Positions 54,801-64,000 of a DNA stretch of 64,000 nt are shown here, one piece after another; position 1 is the first letter of the stretch, and each line of letters begins with the position of its first letter. The notes under the pieces are model-generated. The model saw nothing but the letters and a program-made list of their open reading frames with translations. It was not told the origin of the DNA and made no database searches. The position numbers and the translations under genes were made by a program. The DNA is from Xenorhabdus innexi. Lineage in GTDB: Bacteria > Pseudomonadota > Gammaproteobacteria > Enterobacterales > Enterobacteriaceae. Location: the NCBI RefSeq assembly GCF_002632485.1, contig NZ_NIBU01000008.1, positions 1-64,000 of the forward strand, written 5' to 3'.

Positions 54801-54939
54801 GCCGCAGTTCCGTTCTTATCGCTCTGCAACACCAGGAATAGATGAAGATGGTGACAATGCCCATTTTGCAGTCAATATTGATAACGGAACGGCGCATGTT
54901 ATCAATGAAACAGTGACCGATTATGTTGTCTGCATATAA
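51880..54939 (+). CDS. Invasin/intimin-type inverse autotransporter with LysM domain
   Basis: A 1019-residue outer-membrane adhesin. A long signal peptide (1-44, ending AAA) is followed by a LysM domain (about 62-110, YILKSGETINTIAKRYNFT to INVPRP) that binds periplasmic peptidoglycan. An inverse-autotransporter beta-barrel covers about 165-435 (FGLRRIDKRNTINIGVGQR, GYNAFLDHDF). Extracellular Ig-like domains follow, including a Big-1-type one (about 530-625). A C-terminal C-type-lectin-like tip has two cysteines (WYCHKI and the ending YVVCI) that should form a disulfide. I chose ATG 51880 because the signal peptide begins there. Only a few Ig domains are present, so it is compact. Confidence 0.9.
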   Translation: MYKKLDKPWVQNQRSLLKQVAWINIIAQFSFPLASAFVPTIAAAETLTTSQYASLIAIPTEPYILKSGETINTIAKRYNFTIEQLKEINKLRTFKQPFSELSAGDEINVPRPRPNKYLPFNYFLSEQSASRQAELKPLLAGQAPSAPPPVTDDTERTLADSATRIGEILSSDKVGNSAINQLSNLAVGKANQQLQNWLKHYGTARVQANIDRQGHLDGSQLDMLLPLYDSNSKMDFTQFGLRRIDKRNTINIGVGQRQFFDNWMLGYNAFLDHDFTGSNTRLGLGAEYTRNYLKLGMNGYLRLSNWRESRLLEDYDERPANGFDLRAQGYIPALPQFGGKLVYEQYFGNEVGLINKEHRRKNPAAFTAGINYTPIPLLTFGIDRKQDMSGNGDTQFNLELNYEIGTPWSKQVNPDAVGFRHTLQGSRYDLVDRNNQIVLEYRKREVIRLTLDSLISGHAGEIKPIHISVNSKYGLKTIQWDTASLLASGGKIERQNDNRYLLTLPKYHHDGNNIYAISAVAYDEHDNASRRAETQVQVLQAEASVDKSTFTVRDHDLSADDHSSTLLKLVLKDGNGNPIPDSTEDIKFTSSELSGTGDAPKIGKIKETQPGTYEALLTAGEKTGVLTVTANFKELNFKPIAITFFHPDKPIIKDVKMSGRLEMGHTLNATYTFNANNGEGTDRSRYVWGDKGNVDITKGSTITQSGKIPAYTLTLSDAGRVKALAVQAQNGLHITGNTKTIDSSMSQAQGNDTYGGTEGGKIKGIADNLKVTVNTGEAKKGETITLSVKAFNHGQPVRNVPVEVKAIEALNRQSVHQSITLQINGNKKHYQGVTGDNGILSLPVTDPQGLGVKTTLQVAGYGVSAPKTEYVIFTVATSPNSQYANFWGHMADTVTGGNGRVFSRPLLQTELKAMGMGMEGMTTYPENGEYWPRRVYKGAIWYCHKIHKKLPTKEDLLSLYQIHQQNEMHDLYGWPQFRSYRSATPGIDEDGDNAHFAVNIDNGTAHVINETVTDYVVCI

Positions 54940-54962
54940 CATCCTGTTTATTTCCTGAATAA

Positions 54963-54986
54963 AATCCGCTCTGTTAAGGGCGGATT
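54963..54986 (+). terminator. Hairpin after the invasin gene
   Basis: AATCCGC (54963-54969) pairs with GCGGATT (54980-54986) around a 10-base loop, 24 bases past the stop. No U-run follows, so it may be a weak or Rho-assisted end. Confidence 0.45.
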
Positions 54987-55104
54987 GCCTTCCTCCCGTC
55001 CGAAAATAGGTTAATTTCCGCTATCCTATTGACGATGTTAAATTCAAACTTTGATAATAACTGTATAAATTTATTTATAATTATCAAAGATTCTGTGAAA
55101 AAAA

Positions 55105-56802
55105 ATGTATGAATTTAACCTCGTGTTATTACTTCTCCAGCAGATGTGCATTTATCTGGTGATTGCCTGGCTGTTGAGTAAAACACCTCTGTTCATCCCT
55201 CTACTGCAAGTGAGTGTTCGCTTACCTCACAAACTCATGTGTTATGTCATCTTTTCCATCTTTTGCGTGATGGGAACATATTTTGGCCTGCATGTTAATG
55301 ATTCTATTGCCAACACCCGCGCCATCGGTGCTGTGTTAGGAGGATTACTGGGTGGGCCGACTGTGGGTGCAATGGTCGGATTCACGGGGGGATTACATCG
55401 CTATTCTCTTGGTGGAATGACAGCGTTCAGCTGTATGGTATCAACCATTATAGAAGGCGTACTTGGCGGCCTTGTACATAATTATTTAATGAAGCGCGGC
55501 AGGATCAACAAATTACTTAATTTATGGACTGCGGCTATTGTGACTTTTTTTGCAGAATGTGCCCAGATGGGAATTATTCTGCTATTTACTCATCCTTTCA
55601 GTGAAGCGTTCAATTTAGTCAGGAATATTGCTGCTCCGATGATCATCGCCAACAGTATCGGTGCCGCCATGTTTATCCGTATCCTGCTGGACAGAAGGGC
55701 TATCTTTGAAAAATATACTAGCGCCTTTTCTGCTCAGGCGCTGCAAATCGCTGTATGCACTGAAGGTATGTTACTGAAAGGATTTAATGAAACTAACAGT
55801 ATGCGTGTCGCAAAAGTCATCTATCAGGAATTAGAAATCGGTGCTGTGGCCATTACAGATCGGGAGAAATTGTTGGCATTTATCGGAATTGGTTCTGATC
55901 ATCACCTGCCGGGAACGCCTATCGCCTCTGAGCAATCGCATCGCGCTATCGCCAATAATGAAGTTGTCTATGCCGATGGTAATGAAATTCCTTATTGCTG
56001 CTCTCTCAACCCCGCCTGTAAACTGGGTTCAGCATTGGTCATTCCTTTACGGGGTGAGAATCAGCAAGTCATCGGCACCATCAAATTGTACGAAGCGAAA
56101 AATCGTTTATTCAGCTCAATCAATCGGACACTGGGGGAAGGTATTGCCAGCCTGCTTTCAGCCCAAATTCTTGCCGGACAATATGAACGGAATAAACAGT
56201 CTCTGCTGCAATCAGAAGTAAAGCTGCTTCACGCGCAAGTAAATCCTCACTTTTTATTTAATGCCCTGAATACCTTGCAGGCTGTGATACGGCGTGACAG
56301 CCAGCAGGCAGGCCAACTGGTGCAATACCTTTCCACATTTTTCCGCAAAAATCTGAAACGGCCGGAAGAGATTGCCACACTGCAAAATGAGATAGAGCAT
56401 GTGAATGCTTACTTACAGATTGAGAAGGCTCGATTCTGTGAACGCCTTCAGATAACCATAAATATCCCGGAATCACTGCGCTACGCCAGACTACCCGCAT
56501 TCTCCCTGCAACCTATGGTTGAAAATGCAATTAAACATGGCACATCACAGTTACTGGATACCGGAAGAATTACGATTAGAGCTCACCAGCAAGCGAATAT
56601 GCTGTTGGTTGAAATTGAAGATAATGCAGGGCTTTATTGCCCACAACAATCAGGGGATGGGCTTGGAATGAGTCTGGTAGATAAACGCCTGCGGCTGCGT
56701 TACGGTGAACACTACGGCGTACGTGTTGATTGCCAGCCGGAAGAATTTACCCGCGTCATTTTGTGTTTACCCTTGGAAGAAGAGGCTGATAAGACAGCGT
56801 AA
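55105..56802 (+). CDS. btsS: Pyruvate-sensing histidine kinase BtsS
   Basis: A 565-residue LytS-type kinase. Six hydrophobic helices (about 5-195) form the 5TMR-LYT sensor ([34 protein letters not shown]). A GAF domain follows (about 220-355), then the His-kinase domain with phospho-acceptor His in [16 protein letters not shown] and an N-box ENAIKHGT. It matches E. coli BtsS (YehU) nearly residue for residue. E. coli BtsS binds extracellular pyruvate and acts through BtsR to induce the pyruvate importer BtsT. btsR follows after 2 bases. Confidence 0.95.
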   Translation: MYEFNLVLLLLQQMCIYLVIAWLLSKTPLFIPLLQVSVRLPHKLMCYVIFSIFCVMGTYFGLHVNDSIANTRAIGAVLGGLLGGPTVGAMVGFTGGLHRYSLGGMTAFSCMVSTIIEGVLGGLVHNYLMKRGRINKLLNLWTAAIVTFFAECAQMGIILLFTHPFSEAFNLVRNIAAPMIIANSIGAAMFIRILLDRRAIFEKYTSAFSAQALQIAVCTEGMLLKGFNETNSMRVAKVIYQELEIGAVAITDREKLLAFIGIGSDHHLPGTPIASEQSHRAIANNEVVYADGNEIPYCCSLNPACKLGSALVIPLRGENQQVIGTIKLYEAKNRLFSSINRTLGEGIASLLSAQILAGQYERNKQSLLQSEVKLLHAQVNPHFLFNALNTLQAVIRRDSQQAGQLVQYLSTFFRKNLKRPEEIATLQNEIEHVNAYLQIEKARFCERLQITINIPESLRYARLPAFSLQPMVENAIKHGTSQLLDTGRITIRAHQQANMLLVEIEDNAGLYCPQQSGDGLGMSLVDKRLRLRYGEHYGVRVDCQPEEFTRVILCLPLEEEADKTA

Positions 56803-56804
56803 AT

Positions 56805-57524
56805 ATGAATGTATTGATTGTTGATGATGAACCGTTGGCCCGTGAGAATTTACGTTGCCTGCTGGAAGAGGAAACGGATATCCAAATCATCGGTGAATGT
56901 GCCAACGCAGTAGAAGCGATTGGAGCCATTCATCGCCTGAAGCCGGATGTGGTTTTCCTTGATATTCAAATGCCCCGTATTACCGGACTGGAAATGGTCA
57001 GTATGCTCGACCCTGACCATCGTCCCTATATTGTTTTTCTCACCGCATTTGACGAATATGCCATACAGGCATTTGAGGAACACGCATTTGATTATCTGCT
57101 GAAACCGCTGGAAAAAGATCGGCTGAGCAAGACATTACAGCGATTACGTTCAGGCTATCAAAAACAGCATCTGGCGGACTTGCAACCGGAAAATGAGCAA
57201 CTGAAATATATTCCCTGCACAGGACACAGCCGGATATGGCTGATGCAGCTGGATGATGTGTTATACATCACCTCACGTATGAGCGGTGTCTATGTAATGA
57301 ATGCCAATGGGCAGGAGGGGTTTACGGAGTTAACTTTGCGCACTCTGGAAACCCGTACTCCCCTGACCCGCTGCCATCGCCAGTATCTGGTCAATATGAC
57401 GCATTTGCGGGAAATTGTTTTCGGAGAAAACGGTCACGCAGAATTAGTCTTACGTAATGATGAACGCATTCCTGTCAGCCGGCGTTACTTAAAACCGCTC
57501 AAAGAAGAGTTGGGATTGAATTAA
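56805..57524 (+). CDS. btsR: LytTR response regulator BtsR
   Basis: A 239-residue regulator. The N-terminal receiver has the acidic pair in IVDDEP, phospho-acceptor Asp in VVFLDIQMP (near residue 54) and Lys in DYLLKPLEK. The C-terminal LytTR DNA-binding domain (about 140-239) includes [10 protein letters not shown] and [16 protein letters not shown]. It is paired with BtsS. Its usual target, btsT, is not in the window. Confidence 0.94.
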   Translation: MNVLIVDDEPLARENLRCLLEEETDIQIIGECANAVEAIGAIHRLKPDVVFLDIQMPRITGLEMVSMLDPDHRPYIVFLTAFDEYAIQAFEEHAFDYLLKPLEKDRLSKTLQRLRSGYQKQHLADLQPENEQLKYIPCTGHSRIWLMQLDDVLYITSRMSGVYVMNANGQEGFTELTLRTLETRTPLTRCHRQYLVNMTHLREIVFGENGHAELVLRNDERIPVSRRYLKPLKEELGLN

Positions 57525-57586
57525 CTATTCAGCAGACATAATGCCTGTACCCTATACCTTTAAGACAAAATAAAACAAGGAAATAC

Positions 57587-57973
57587 ATGGCCGATCTCTA
57601 CCTGAAAATTAAAACCAATCAAATGATCCTGAAAAATCTAAATAACCAGAAGGAACTAAGTATCACAGGAAATTTCAGCACTTCCCGCTTATTGGTTGGT
57701 GATTTCTATAACGCAGAGCTGCAATTACGTTTACTGTGTAAACAACATAACCTTATACGATTCATTGACCGATTTTTTAGTCGCAATCATCGGGTACTTA
57801 TCCACCCATTAGATCAATCCGAAGGCGGGCTTTGTTCCGTAGAAGAACGAGTATTATTGGAAGTGGCTCATGGCGGCTTTCAGAGAAGAACAAAAAAAGT
57901 GCTTATTCATCAAGGCAATCGCTTACTTTCAGATACCGAAGTCAGAGAAATACTGCTCTCCAAAAGGCAATAG
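57587..57973 (+). CDS. yjaA: YjaA family protein
   Basis: A 128-residue protein resembling E. coli YjaA: start LYLKIKTNQMILKNL, RLLVGDFYNAE, the core EGGLCSVEERVLLEVAHGG and the ending LSDTEVREILL. E. coli YjaA is stress-responsive but its function is not established. There is no signal or membrane segment. It follows btsR by 62 bases and may be transcribed with the antitoxin-like gene downstream. Confidence 0.75.
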   Translation: MADLYLKIKTNQMILKNLNNQKELSITGNFSTSRLLVGDFYNAELQLRLLCKQHNLIRFIDRFFSRNHRVLIHPLDQSEGGLCSVEERVLLEVAHGGFQRRTKKVLIHQGNRLLSDTEVREILLSKRQ

Positions 57974-58004
57974 GGGGTAGATTATAATTAAAGGTAATCA
58001 CATC

Positions 58005-58338
58005 ATGATGATCGATGGTCATCCTGCTTCAGTTATTTACGAAGCCGAAATTAAAGCGTTCCGGGGTGAGTTTTTGGATGTTACCGGATATTGTGATTTT
58101 GTAGCTTATAGCATTGAGGGAATTGAAAAAGAAGGCCAAATTTCTTTGACTGAATACGTTAAAACTTGCATGGAAGAGGGCATTAATCCCTTCAAAAATG
58201 ACGATAAGCAGGAGCAAGTTACTTATGACATATGGTTTCAGGAACAGGTACACCGGTATTGATGATGCTAATGCTGGCAATTTGATACCCGTTGAGGATG
58301 TCGAAGCCTATTTCGCCAAAAAACGACTACAAAAATAA
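58005..58338 (+). pseudogene. Frameshifted HicB-like / RelB-like antitoxin chimera
   Basis: Residues 1-65 follow the HicB-type antitoxin opening (IDGHPASVIYEAEIKAFRGEF, then KTCMEEGINPFK). The frame stops at 58262 after YDIWFQEQVHRY. From 58255 an overlapping frame continues GIDDANAGNLIPVEDVEAY to a stop at 58338, which restores the RelB-like antitoxin ending WFxxxVxxGIDDA. A two-base loss near 58254 would explain this. The N-terminal type and the tail type come from different antitoxin families, so it looks like a chimera. No toxin gene (hicA, relE or parE) adjoins it. It could still yield an 85-residue product. Confidence 0.6.
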
Positions 58339-58354
58339 AAAGATTAAAACATAA

Positions 58355-58391
58355 AAGCCCTTTCTCTTTTATAGGAGAAAGGGCTTATTTT
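58355..58391. terminator. Bidirectional terminator between the antitoxin-like gene and deaD
   Basis: AAGCCCTTTCTC (58355-58366) pairs perfectly with GAGAAAGGGCTT (58375-58386), flanked by ATTTTTAC on the plus strand and TTTTATGTTTT on the minus strand. It serves both converging genes. Confidence 0.88.
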
Positions 58392-58443
58392 TACTTAAAA
58401 TTTCAATGCGTTATCGCTAACATGAAGCCACAATCAACGGGTG

Positions 58444-60402
58444 TTACACATTACCGTTGTTTTGTGACTGACTGTTTTGCGACTGACGACGACGTTGGCC
58501 ACCGTTGAAATCGTCGTTATTACGACCACGGAAAGAACCGCGCTCACCGCCACCACGGCGTTCATTGTTATTAAAACGACGACCACCACCATTACCGCCA
58601 AGGCCTTCACGATCACGGCGAGCACCATTACCGCCGTTGCCACCATTACCGCCGTTACGACCACCACCACGACGCTCACGACGTTCAAATGGCTGTGCAT
58701 CACCCATCAGCTGCATGTTCAGCGGCTTGTTCAGAATACGGGTACGGGTAAAGTGAGACAGTAACTCTCCCGGCATTCCTTTTGGCAGCTCGATTGTAGA
58801 GTGAGTGGCGAACAGTTTGATGTTACCAATGTAACGGCTGCTGATATCACCTTCGTTAGCAATCGCACCAACAATGTGGCGTACTTCAACGCCGTCATCA
58901 CGACCCACTTCAATGCGGTACAGCTCCATATCGCCAACATCACGGCGCTCGCGGCGAGGACGATCACCACGGTCACCACGATCACTTCTGTCGCCTCTGC
59001 CACGTTCACCGAAGCTATCACCGTTACGACGACGGTCATCGCCGCGCTCATTGAATTCACGACGAGGACGACGAACAGGATCTGGTGGCAGAATCAGAGG
59101 GCGCTCACCCTGTGCCATTTTCAGCAATGCTGCTGCCAGTGTTTCCATATCCAGTTCTTCACCAGTGCCCAGTTTAGGCAACAGTGCACGGTATTGATCC
59201 AGATCACTGCTTTCCAGTTGCTGCTGAACGCTAGCCGCAAATTTCTCCAGACGACGCTGACTCAGCAGTTCTGCATTCGGTAACTCGACTTCTGGAATAG
59301 TCAGCTTCATTGTGCGTTCAATGTTACGCAGCAGACGACGTTCACGGTTTTCAACAAACAACAGCGCACGACCTGCACGGCCTGCACGACCAGTACGGCC
59401 GATACGGTGTACATAAGACTCCGCATCCATTGGAATGTCATAGTTAACAACCAGGCTGATACGGTCAACATCCAGACCACGAGCAGCAACATCTGTCGCG
59501 ATCAGAATATCCAAGCGACCGTTTTTCAGGCGCTCCAGAGTCTGCTCACGCAGAGCCTGATTCATGTCGCCGTTCAGTGCCGCAGAGTTATAACCGTTGC
59601 GCTCAAGCGTTTCTGCCACTTCCAGAGTAGCATTCTTGGTACGTACGAAAATAATCGCCGCATCAAAATCTTCTGCTTCAAGGAAACGTACCAGCGCTTC
59701 ATTTTTACGCATACCGTATACAGACCAGTAACTCTGGCTGATGTCAGGACGGTTGGTTACGCTACTCTGAATACGAACTTCCTGTGGATCATTCATGAAA
59801 CGACGAGTAATACGACGAATAGCTTCAGGCATGGTTGCAGAGAACAACGCCGTCTGATGCTCAGCCGGAATCTGGCTCATGATGTTTTCAACATCTTCAA
59901 TAAAGCCCATACGCAGCATTTCATCAGCTTCGTCCAGTACCAGACCTTTCAGGTTGGACAGATCCAGCGTACCACGCTTCAGGTGATCCAACAGACGGCC
60001 CGGTGTTCCCACAACAACTTGTGGCCCCTGACGCAAAGCACGTAATTGAACATCATAACGCTGCCCACCATAGAGCGCGACAACATTCACACTACGCATA
60101 TGTTTAGAAAAATCTGAACATGCTTCAGCAACCTGTACCGCCAGTTCACGGGTCGGTGCTAACACAAGGATCTGTGGAGCTCTAAGCTCAGCATCAATGT
60201 TATGCAGTAAAGGCAAGCTGAATGCCGCAGTTTTACCGCTACCAGTCTGTGCCATACCCAGCACGTCACGACCATTTAACAGGTGAGGAATACATTGCTG
60301 TTGAATTGGCGAGGGCTTCTCATAGCCCATATCTTGCAGTGCGGAAAGAATAGGTGCTGATAACCCTAAATCAGCAAAAGAGATTTCAGTCTCAGTGGTC
60401 AT
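58444..60402 (-). CDS. deaD: ATP-dependent RNA helicase DeaD (CsdA)
   Basis: A 652-residue DEAD-box helicase for ribosome assembly and mRNA decay at low temperature. It shows [23 protein letters not shown] and [13 protein letters not shown] (residues up to about 355), then the DbpA-like RNA-binding domain ([20 protein letters not shown]). An Arg/Gly/Asn-rich tail repeats GGNGGN and ERRGGG units. I chose ATG 60402 because E. coli DeaD begins at the matching point and yrbN overlaps it. The GGNGG-repeat tail is richer in Asn-Gly repeats than I recall for E. coli. Confidence 0.96.
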   Translation of the reverse strand: MTTETEISFADLGLSAPILSALQDMGYEKPSPIQQQCIPHLLNGRDVLGMAQTGSGKTAAFSLPLLHNIDAELRAPQILVLAPTRELAVQVAEACSDFSKHMRSVNVVALYGGQRYDVQLRALRQGPQVVVGTPGRLLDHLKRGTLDLSNLKGLVLDEADEMLRMGFIEDVENIMSQIPAEHQTALFSATMPEAIRRITRRFMNDPQEVRIQSSVTNRPDISQSYWSVYGMRKNEALVRFLEAEDFDAAIIFVRTKNATLEVAETLERNGYNSAALNGDMNQALREQTLERLKNGRLDILIATDVAARGLDVDRISLVVNYDIPMDAESYVHRIGRTGRAGRAGRALLFVENRERRLLRNIERTMKLTIPEVELPNAELLSQRRLEKFAASVQQQLESSDLDQYRALLPKLGTGEELDMETLAAALLKMAQGERPLILPPDPVRRPRREFNERGDDRRRNGDSFGERGRGDRSDRGDRGDRPRRERRDVGDMELYRIEVGRDDGVEVRHIVGAIANEGDISSRYIGNIKLFATHSTIELPKGMPGELLSHFTRTRILNKPLNMQLMGDAQPFERRERRGGGRNGGNGGNGGNGARRDREGLGGNGGGRRFNNNERRGGGERGSFRGRNNDDFNGGQRRRQSQNSQSQNNGNV

Positions 60403-60472
60403 GTAATGGTGCCTCATTGATCGTGGCGGCCAGTCTACATAACACAGTGAAAAGAATTTCTGTCATTTTCAT
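60392..60472 (-). CDS. yrbN: Small protein YrbN in the deaD leader
   Basis: A 26-residue peptide [20 protein letters not shown] followed by APLHDH and a stop. It matches E. coli YrbN in outline as I recall it (MKMTE, LCRLAA, INEA, HD). Its stop lies 11 bases inside deaD, in another frame, so its translation could couple to that of the helicase. Confidence 0.75.
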   Translation of the reverse strand: MKMTEILFTVLCRLAATINEAPLHDH

Positions 60473-60572
60473 TTAAAATGTGAACTGGCTCAAATTATAT
60501 TATTAAACGAACAAACAAGCCCTCATCCCTTAAGATGTGGACTCAAAAATCTGTCATGAAAATGTTCGTCAG

Positions 60573-61457
60573 CTATTGTTGGTTCGATTCCGATAAGTCA
60601 TCTTGTCTTTGGCCTAGCAGCGCCAATTCCAACAATGCATAGCGGTGCTCAACAAAGTTATGGACATTGTTAGCTACCGTCAGCTTGAATAACGCAACTG
60701 CGCTATCCTCATCCCCCAGACTTAGGTAATGTTTACCTAAATAGAAGTCAGTTTCACTGAGATGCTCAGCGAGCGAAGTGTTATCTGTTGAGTCCTGCTT
60801 CAGGCGCTTCATCAGTGTTTTCTCACTGATTTTACCTAAATAGAATTCAACGATATTCCAGCCCCATAGCCCCCGGTTCGCTTTGTCAAAACGATTTGAC
60901 AAACCAGTCATTGCAACCTTGGGATCGATTTTATCTTCCACAAGGTACAACCACAACGAACGGAAGGGATCATTTGGATCGTCTTGATAAAACGCCTGCA
61001 GATCATCCTGCGCTAAACGATAACGGCCACCGTAATACAGTGCAATGCCGCGATTCATTCGCGCGTAGTTGTAAGTTGGATCAAGCTCTAAAACAGAATC
61101 AAACGCTTCATAGGCAGCATCAAAATTGCCTGCCTGCGTAAAATAAATCCCTAAGTAGTTAAAAACTTCAGGAATATCAGGACTTATAGACAAAGCCACT
61201 GAAAAATCATTCTGTGCCAATGCCCTTAGCCCGAGGCTATCATACAGCACACCTCTCTCATATAAAAGCTGTGCATACTCATCTTCCTTGAGAGAACGGC
61301 TCGCGAGTATTTGCTCCATGCGTGCCAGAATAACCTCTTGTTGCAATGTCGGTTGAAGTGGAATAGCAAAAACTTCATTTTTACGCCACTCTGTGCTGCC
61401 ACATCCCACAAGGATAAAAATAGCTGCAACGTAACACCAGCGCAGAAAAGAATTCAT
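60573..61457 (-). CDS. nlpI: Outer-membrane lipoprotein NlpI
   Basis: A 294-residue TPR lipoprotein that scaffolds peptidoglycan endopeptidases and delivers MepS to the Prc protease. The signal ends in a lipobox LVGC (Cys19). TPR units run from about residue 62 ([28 protein letters not shown], then [29 protein letters not shown]). E. coli NlpI has the same length. The order pnp-nlpI-deaD is conserved. Confidence 0.97.
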   Translation of the reverse strand: MNSFLRWCYVAAIFILVGCGSTEWRKNEVFAIPLQPTLQQEVILARMEQILASRSLKEDEYAQLLYERGVLYDSLGLRALAQNDFSVALSISPDIPEVFNYLGIYFTQAGNFDAAYEAFDSVLELDPTYNYARMNRGIALYYGGRYRLAQDDLQAFYQDDPNDPFRSLWLYLVEDKIDPKVAMTGLSNRFDKANRGLWGWNIVEFYLGKISEKTLMKRLKQDSTDNTSLAEHLSETDFYLGKHYLSLGDEDSAVALFKLTVANNVHNFVEHRYALLELALLGQRQDDLSESNQQ

Positions 61458-61543
61458 TTCCCACTCCCGAAGTCAGACATTAATCAGAATGCCCTGTTGC
61501 TCCACCCACATTGTTTATTTCAGGCATCCAGCCAGAAAAATTG

Positions 61544-61603
61544 GTTTACTCTTTTATATTTCTGCTCACCTTTGAGGAGGGCAAAAATATAAAAGAGATA
61601 AAC
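61544..61603 (-). terminator. Long hairpin between pnp and nlpI
   Basis: GTTTACTCTTTTATATTT (61544-61561) and AAATATAAAAGAGATAAAC (61585-61603) pair over 18 bp with one bulge around a 23-base loop. On the minus strand the stem is followed within two bases by ATTTTTC. It is about 40 bases downstream of pnp and is a likely terminator or an mRNA-stabilising 3' structure. Confidence 0.6.
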
Positions 61604-61641
61604 CGCGCCCTTTTTACAGGACGCCGTTCATTACGTCAAAC

Positions 61642-63795
61642 TTATTCTACTGATGATTCGGGTAATTGTGCTGCTTCACCGGCAGTATTCAGTGTAGTAT
61701 TAGCTACAGCTTCTTTCATGCTCAGGCGGATACGGCCCTGACGGTCGATTTCCAGTACCTTGACCGGAACTTCCTGACCCAGTTGCAGATAGTCAGTAAC
61801 TTTCTCTACACGCTTGTCTGCGATCTGAGAAATATGTACCAGACCTTCTTTACCGCCACCGATAGCAACGAATGCACCGAAGTCAACAATGCGGGTCACT
61901 TTACCGGCATAAATGCGGCCAACTTCAACTTCAGCGGTGATCTCTTCGATACGGCTGATCGCGTGACGAGCTTTGTCACCGTCCGTTGCTGCAATTTTCA
62001 CAGTACCATCATCTTCGATCTCGATGGTTGTACCGGTTTCTTCGGTCAGTGCACGGATAACTGAACCACCTTTACCAATCACGTCTTTGATTTTGTCTGG
62101 ATTGATCTTAATGGTGTGAATGCGTGGCGCAAATTCAGAGATATCATTACGTGGGCTCTGGATAGCCTGTTCCATCACGCTCAGGATGTGTAAACGGGCA
62201 CCTTTCGCCTGATTCAGGGCAATCTGCATGATTTCACGAGTGATGCCTTCGATTTTGATGTCCATCTGCAATGCGCTGATACCATCACGGCTACCCGCAA
62301 CTTTAAAGTCCATGTCACCCAGATGATCTTCATCACCCAGAATGTCAGACAGAACTACAAAGTTCTCACCTTCTTTCACCAGACCCATTGCGATACCTGC
62401 AACTGCGGCTTTAATCGGTACACCTGCGTCCATCAGTGCCAGTGAAGCACCACAGACAGAAGCCATAGAAGAAGAACCATTGGATTCAGTAATTTCAGAA
62501 ACGACACGTACGGTATACGGGAATTCATTGATGCTCGGCATTACCGCCAGAACACCACGCTTCGCCAAACGACCGTGACCGATTTCACGACGTTTTGGTG
62601 AACCGACCATGCCCGTTTCACCTACAGAGTATGGAGGGAAGTTGTAATGGAACAGGAAGCGATCAGTGCGCTCTCCCATCAGTTCGTCGATAACCTGTGC
62701 ATCACGCTCAGTACCCAGTGTTGCTGCAACCAGTGCCTGAGTTTCACCACGAGTGAACAGAGATGAACCGTGAGTACGTGGCAGAACGCCGGTGCGGACA
62801 TCCAGAGCACGAACCATATCTTTTTCACGACCGTCAATACGTGGTTCACCACGCAGAACACGGCTGCGGACAACATTTTTCTCCAGAACAGCAAGTACGT
62901 CCAGAATTTCTGATTCTTCCAGTTCCAGATCTTTTTCTGCTGCTTCTGCCAGAATAATTGCAGAAACGTCTTCTTTGATAGCATCAACCTGAGCATAACG
63001 CTCTTGTTTCTCAGTAATACGGTAAGCATTACCCAGACGGCTCTCTGCCAGTTCAGCAACACGCTCATGCAGAGGCTGGTTAACAGGCTCAGGTGTCCAC
63101 TCCCACTTCTCTTTACCCGCTTCAGCAACCAATCCGTTGATGTTATCAATCACAATCTGTTGTTGCTCATGACCGAATACTACTGCTCCCAGCATCTGTT
63201 CTTCTGTCAGCAGTTCTGCTTCAGATTCAACCATCAGCACAGCGTTATTTGTACCTGCAACAACCAAATCCAGACGGCTGGTTTTCAGTTCATCACTGGT
63301 TGGATTCAGGACATATTGATCATTGATATAACCAACACGCGCAGCACCAATCGGGCCATTGAACGGGATACCAGACAGCGCCAATGCTGCGGAGGAACCG
63401 ATCATAGCAACGATATCCGGGTTAACCTGTGGGTTTACGGATACAACGGTTGCAATGATTTGCACTTCGTTCAGGAAACCTTCCGGGAACAGAGGGCGCA
63501 GTGGGCGGTCGATCAGACGGGCAACAAGCGTTTCACCTTCACCCGGACGGCCTTCACGACGGAAAAAACTTCCCGGAATACGGCCAGCCGCATAAGTACG
63601 TTCTTGATAGTTAACAGTCAGTGGGAAAAAACTCTGACCTGGTTTTACTTTTTTCTGACCGACAACGGTAACAAATACCGCAGTGTCATCCATATTAACC
63701 ATAACAGCAGCCGTCGCCTGACGAGCCATCATGCCGGTTTCGATGGTCACCGTATGCTGACCATACTGGAATTTACGAACAATCGGATTCAGCAA
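61642..63795 (-). CDS. pnp: Polyribonucleotide nucleotidyltransferase (PNPase)
   Basis: A 717-residue phosphorolytic 3'-5' exoribonuclease of the RNA degradosome. It has two RNase PH domains ([26 protein letters not shown] in the first; [28 protein letters not shown] in the second), a KH domain with the GKGG loop ([15 protein letters not shown]) and a C-terminal S1 domain ([21 protein letters not shown]). I start it at TTG 63795, because homology begins exactly there, AAGGAA lies just upstream, and E. coli pnp also uses UUG. The leader is structured (see 63796-63972). The downstream gene is nlpI. Confidence 0.97.
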   Translation of the reverse strand: MLNPIVRKFQYGQHTVTIETGMMARQATAAVMVNMDDTAVFVTVVGQKKVKPGQSFFPLTVNYQERTYAAGRIPGSFFRREGRPGEGETLVARLIDRPLRPLFPEGFLNEVQIIATVVSVNPQVNPDIVAMIGSSAALALSGIPFNGPIGAARVGYINDQYVLNPTSDELKTSRLDLVVAGTNNAVLMVESEAELLTEEQMLGAVVFGHEQQQIVIDNINGLVAEAGKEKWEWTPEPVNQPLHERVAELAESRLGNAYRITEKQERYAQVDAIKEDVSAIILAEAAEKDLELEESEILDVLAVLEKNVVRSRVLRGEPRIDGREKDMVRALDVRTGVLPRTHGSSLFTRGETQALVAATLGTERDAQVIDELMGERTDRFLFHYNFPPYSVGETGMVGSPKRREIGHGRLAKRGVLAVMPSINEFPYTVRVVSEITESNGSSSMASVCGASLALMDAGVPIKAAVAGIAMGLVKEGENFVVLSDILGDEDHLGDMDFKVAGSRDGISALQMDIKIEGITREIMQIALNQAKGARLHILSVMEQAIQSPRNDISEFAPRIHTIKINPDKIKDVIGKGGSVIRALTEETGTTIEIEDDGTVKIAATDGDKARHAISRIEEITAEVEVGRIYAGKVTRIVDFGAFVAIGGGKEGLVHISQIADKRVEKVTDYLQLGQEVPVKVLEIDRQGRIRLSMKEAVANTTLNTAGEAAQLPESSVE

Positions 63796-63972
63796 AATAA
63801 TATTCCTTCGTTTGTGTTGCTGCATTTAAACATCAGCAACAATGGATGTTCTCTTCGTTACACCCTCACGACTAATGACAGTACTCAGCCCTTTACCTTT
63901 CAAGTAACCGCTTTACAGCCATGGTGTAACCTGAAATCTTTCGGATATATTTTTTTAAGTACTCTCATTAGC
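63796..63972 (-). promoter_or_regulatory. Structured 5' leader of pnp
   Basis: Two long-range pairings are visible. GTTACACC (63857-63864) pairs with GGTGTAAC (63923-63930). CTAATGACAGTACT (63872-63885) pairs with AGTACTCTCATTAG (63958-63971) with one mismatch. The two pairings interleave, so they are alternatives or a pseudoknot. In E. coli, RNase III cuts a leader stem-loop of pnp and PNPase then destabilises its own message; this leader probably serves the same autoregulation. rpsO would lie beyond the window's end. Confidence 0.6.
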
Positions 63973-64000
63973 CGCGCGAGTCACTGTAACTAAAGAGGTT

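Noticed and set aside
58508-58660. Possible tandem-repeat array in the 3' end of deaD
   Set aside because: The repeats are in-frame glycine/asparagine/arginine codons of a disordered tail, not a CRISPR or non-coding array.
58477-58764. Thr/Ala-rich and Arg/Pro-rich open frames opposite the deaD tail
   Set aside because: They mirror the repetitive RGG/GGN codons of the helicase tail.
61666-63993. Long plus-strand open frames (up to 329 codons) opposite pnp
   Set aside because: Antisense to conserved PNPase codons, low-complexity translation and no plausible start context.

Overview
The window comes from a low-to-moderate G+C enterobacterium of the Morganellaceae, most likely Photorhabdus or Xenorhabdus. 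The housekeeping proteins are close relatives of E. coli LptFG, PepA, HolC, ValS, YjgM, RraB, ArgI, PyrBI, RidA, NrdDG, BtsSR, DeaD, NlpI and Pnp. An intergenic repeat at 18421-18522 is of a kind I recall from Photorhabdus/Xenorhabdus genomes. The backbone follows the E. coli 96-97 min order (tRNA-Leu(CAA), lptFG, pepA, holC, valS, yjgM, rraB, argF, pyrB, pyrI, ridA, nrdDG). Near 45.3 kb it jumps to the 71 min order (yhbP, yhbQ, yhbS, deaD, nlpI, pnp).

Region by region. 1-3.1 kb: a tRNA-Leu at the left edge with integration-site-like flanking repeats, a 28-residue membrane peptide, an AmpH-type peptidoglycan hydrolase and an unknown protein with a caspase-like His/Cys layout. 3.1-10.7 kb: the core genes lptFG, pepA, holC and valS. 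10.7-19 kb: an accessory block between valS and yjgM. It holds a tight, AT-rich five-gene operon (AzlC, AzlD, an isopropylmalate/homocitrate-synthase-like enzyme, a xylose-isomerase-like TIM barrel and a 2Fe-2S flavin reductase), divergent from a polar amino acid ABC transporter with two paralogous binding proteins. 19.5-22.5 kb: yjgM, rraB, argF and a LysE exporter. 22.5-27.4 kb: an RNA-repair locus: RtcB and a nucleotidyltransferase behind a sigma-54 promoter, facing rtcR, which is followed by RNase Z. 27.4-42.5 kb: the pyrBI operon with its pyrL attenuator, split by about 12.8 kb of foreign cargo. The cargo is a DUF4123 chaperone, a 1173-residue VasX-like T6SS effector, a tandem family of putative immunity genes with a degenerate middle copy, a YdeP-type molybdoenzyme, a DUF2867 protein, a DUF819 membrane protein and a VanX-like dipeptidase. 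pyrI and ridA follow. 42.6-45.3 kb: nrdDG behind a duplicated NrdR-box array and two DnaA boxes; the NrdD ATP-cone is almost gone. 45.3-58.4 kb: yhb genes, a probable yhbT remnant, an exporter operon (HlyD plus two ABC-2 permeases, no ATPase), a LysM-containing invasin/intimin-type adhesin, the pyruvate-sensing BtsSR pair, yjaA and a frameshifted antitoxin-like gene. 58.4-64 kb: deaD with the small gene yrbN in its leader, nlpI, and pnp with a UUG start and a structured leader.

The best candidates for something undescribed are the five-gene AzlCD operon, which I read as a small biosynthetic and export system for a branched-chain amino acid-like metabolite, and the effector/immunity cassette that splits the two ATCase subunit genes. 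The eroded NrdD ATP-cone and the RtcB/nucleotidyltransferase/RNase Z linkage are secondary. All functional assignments come from reading the sequence and remembered family knowledge; no search was run.
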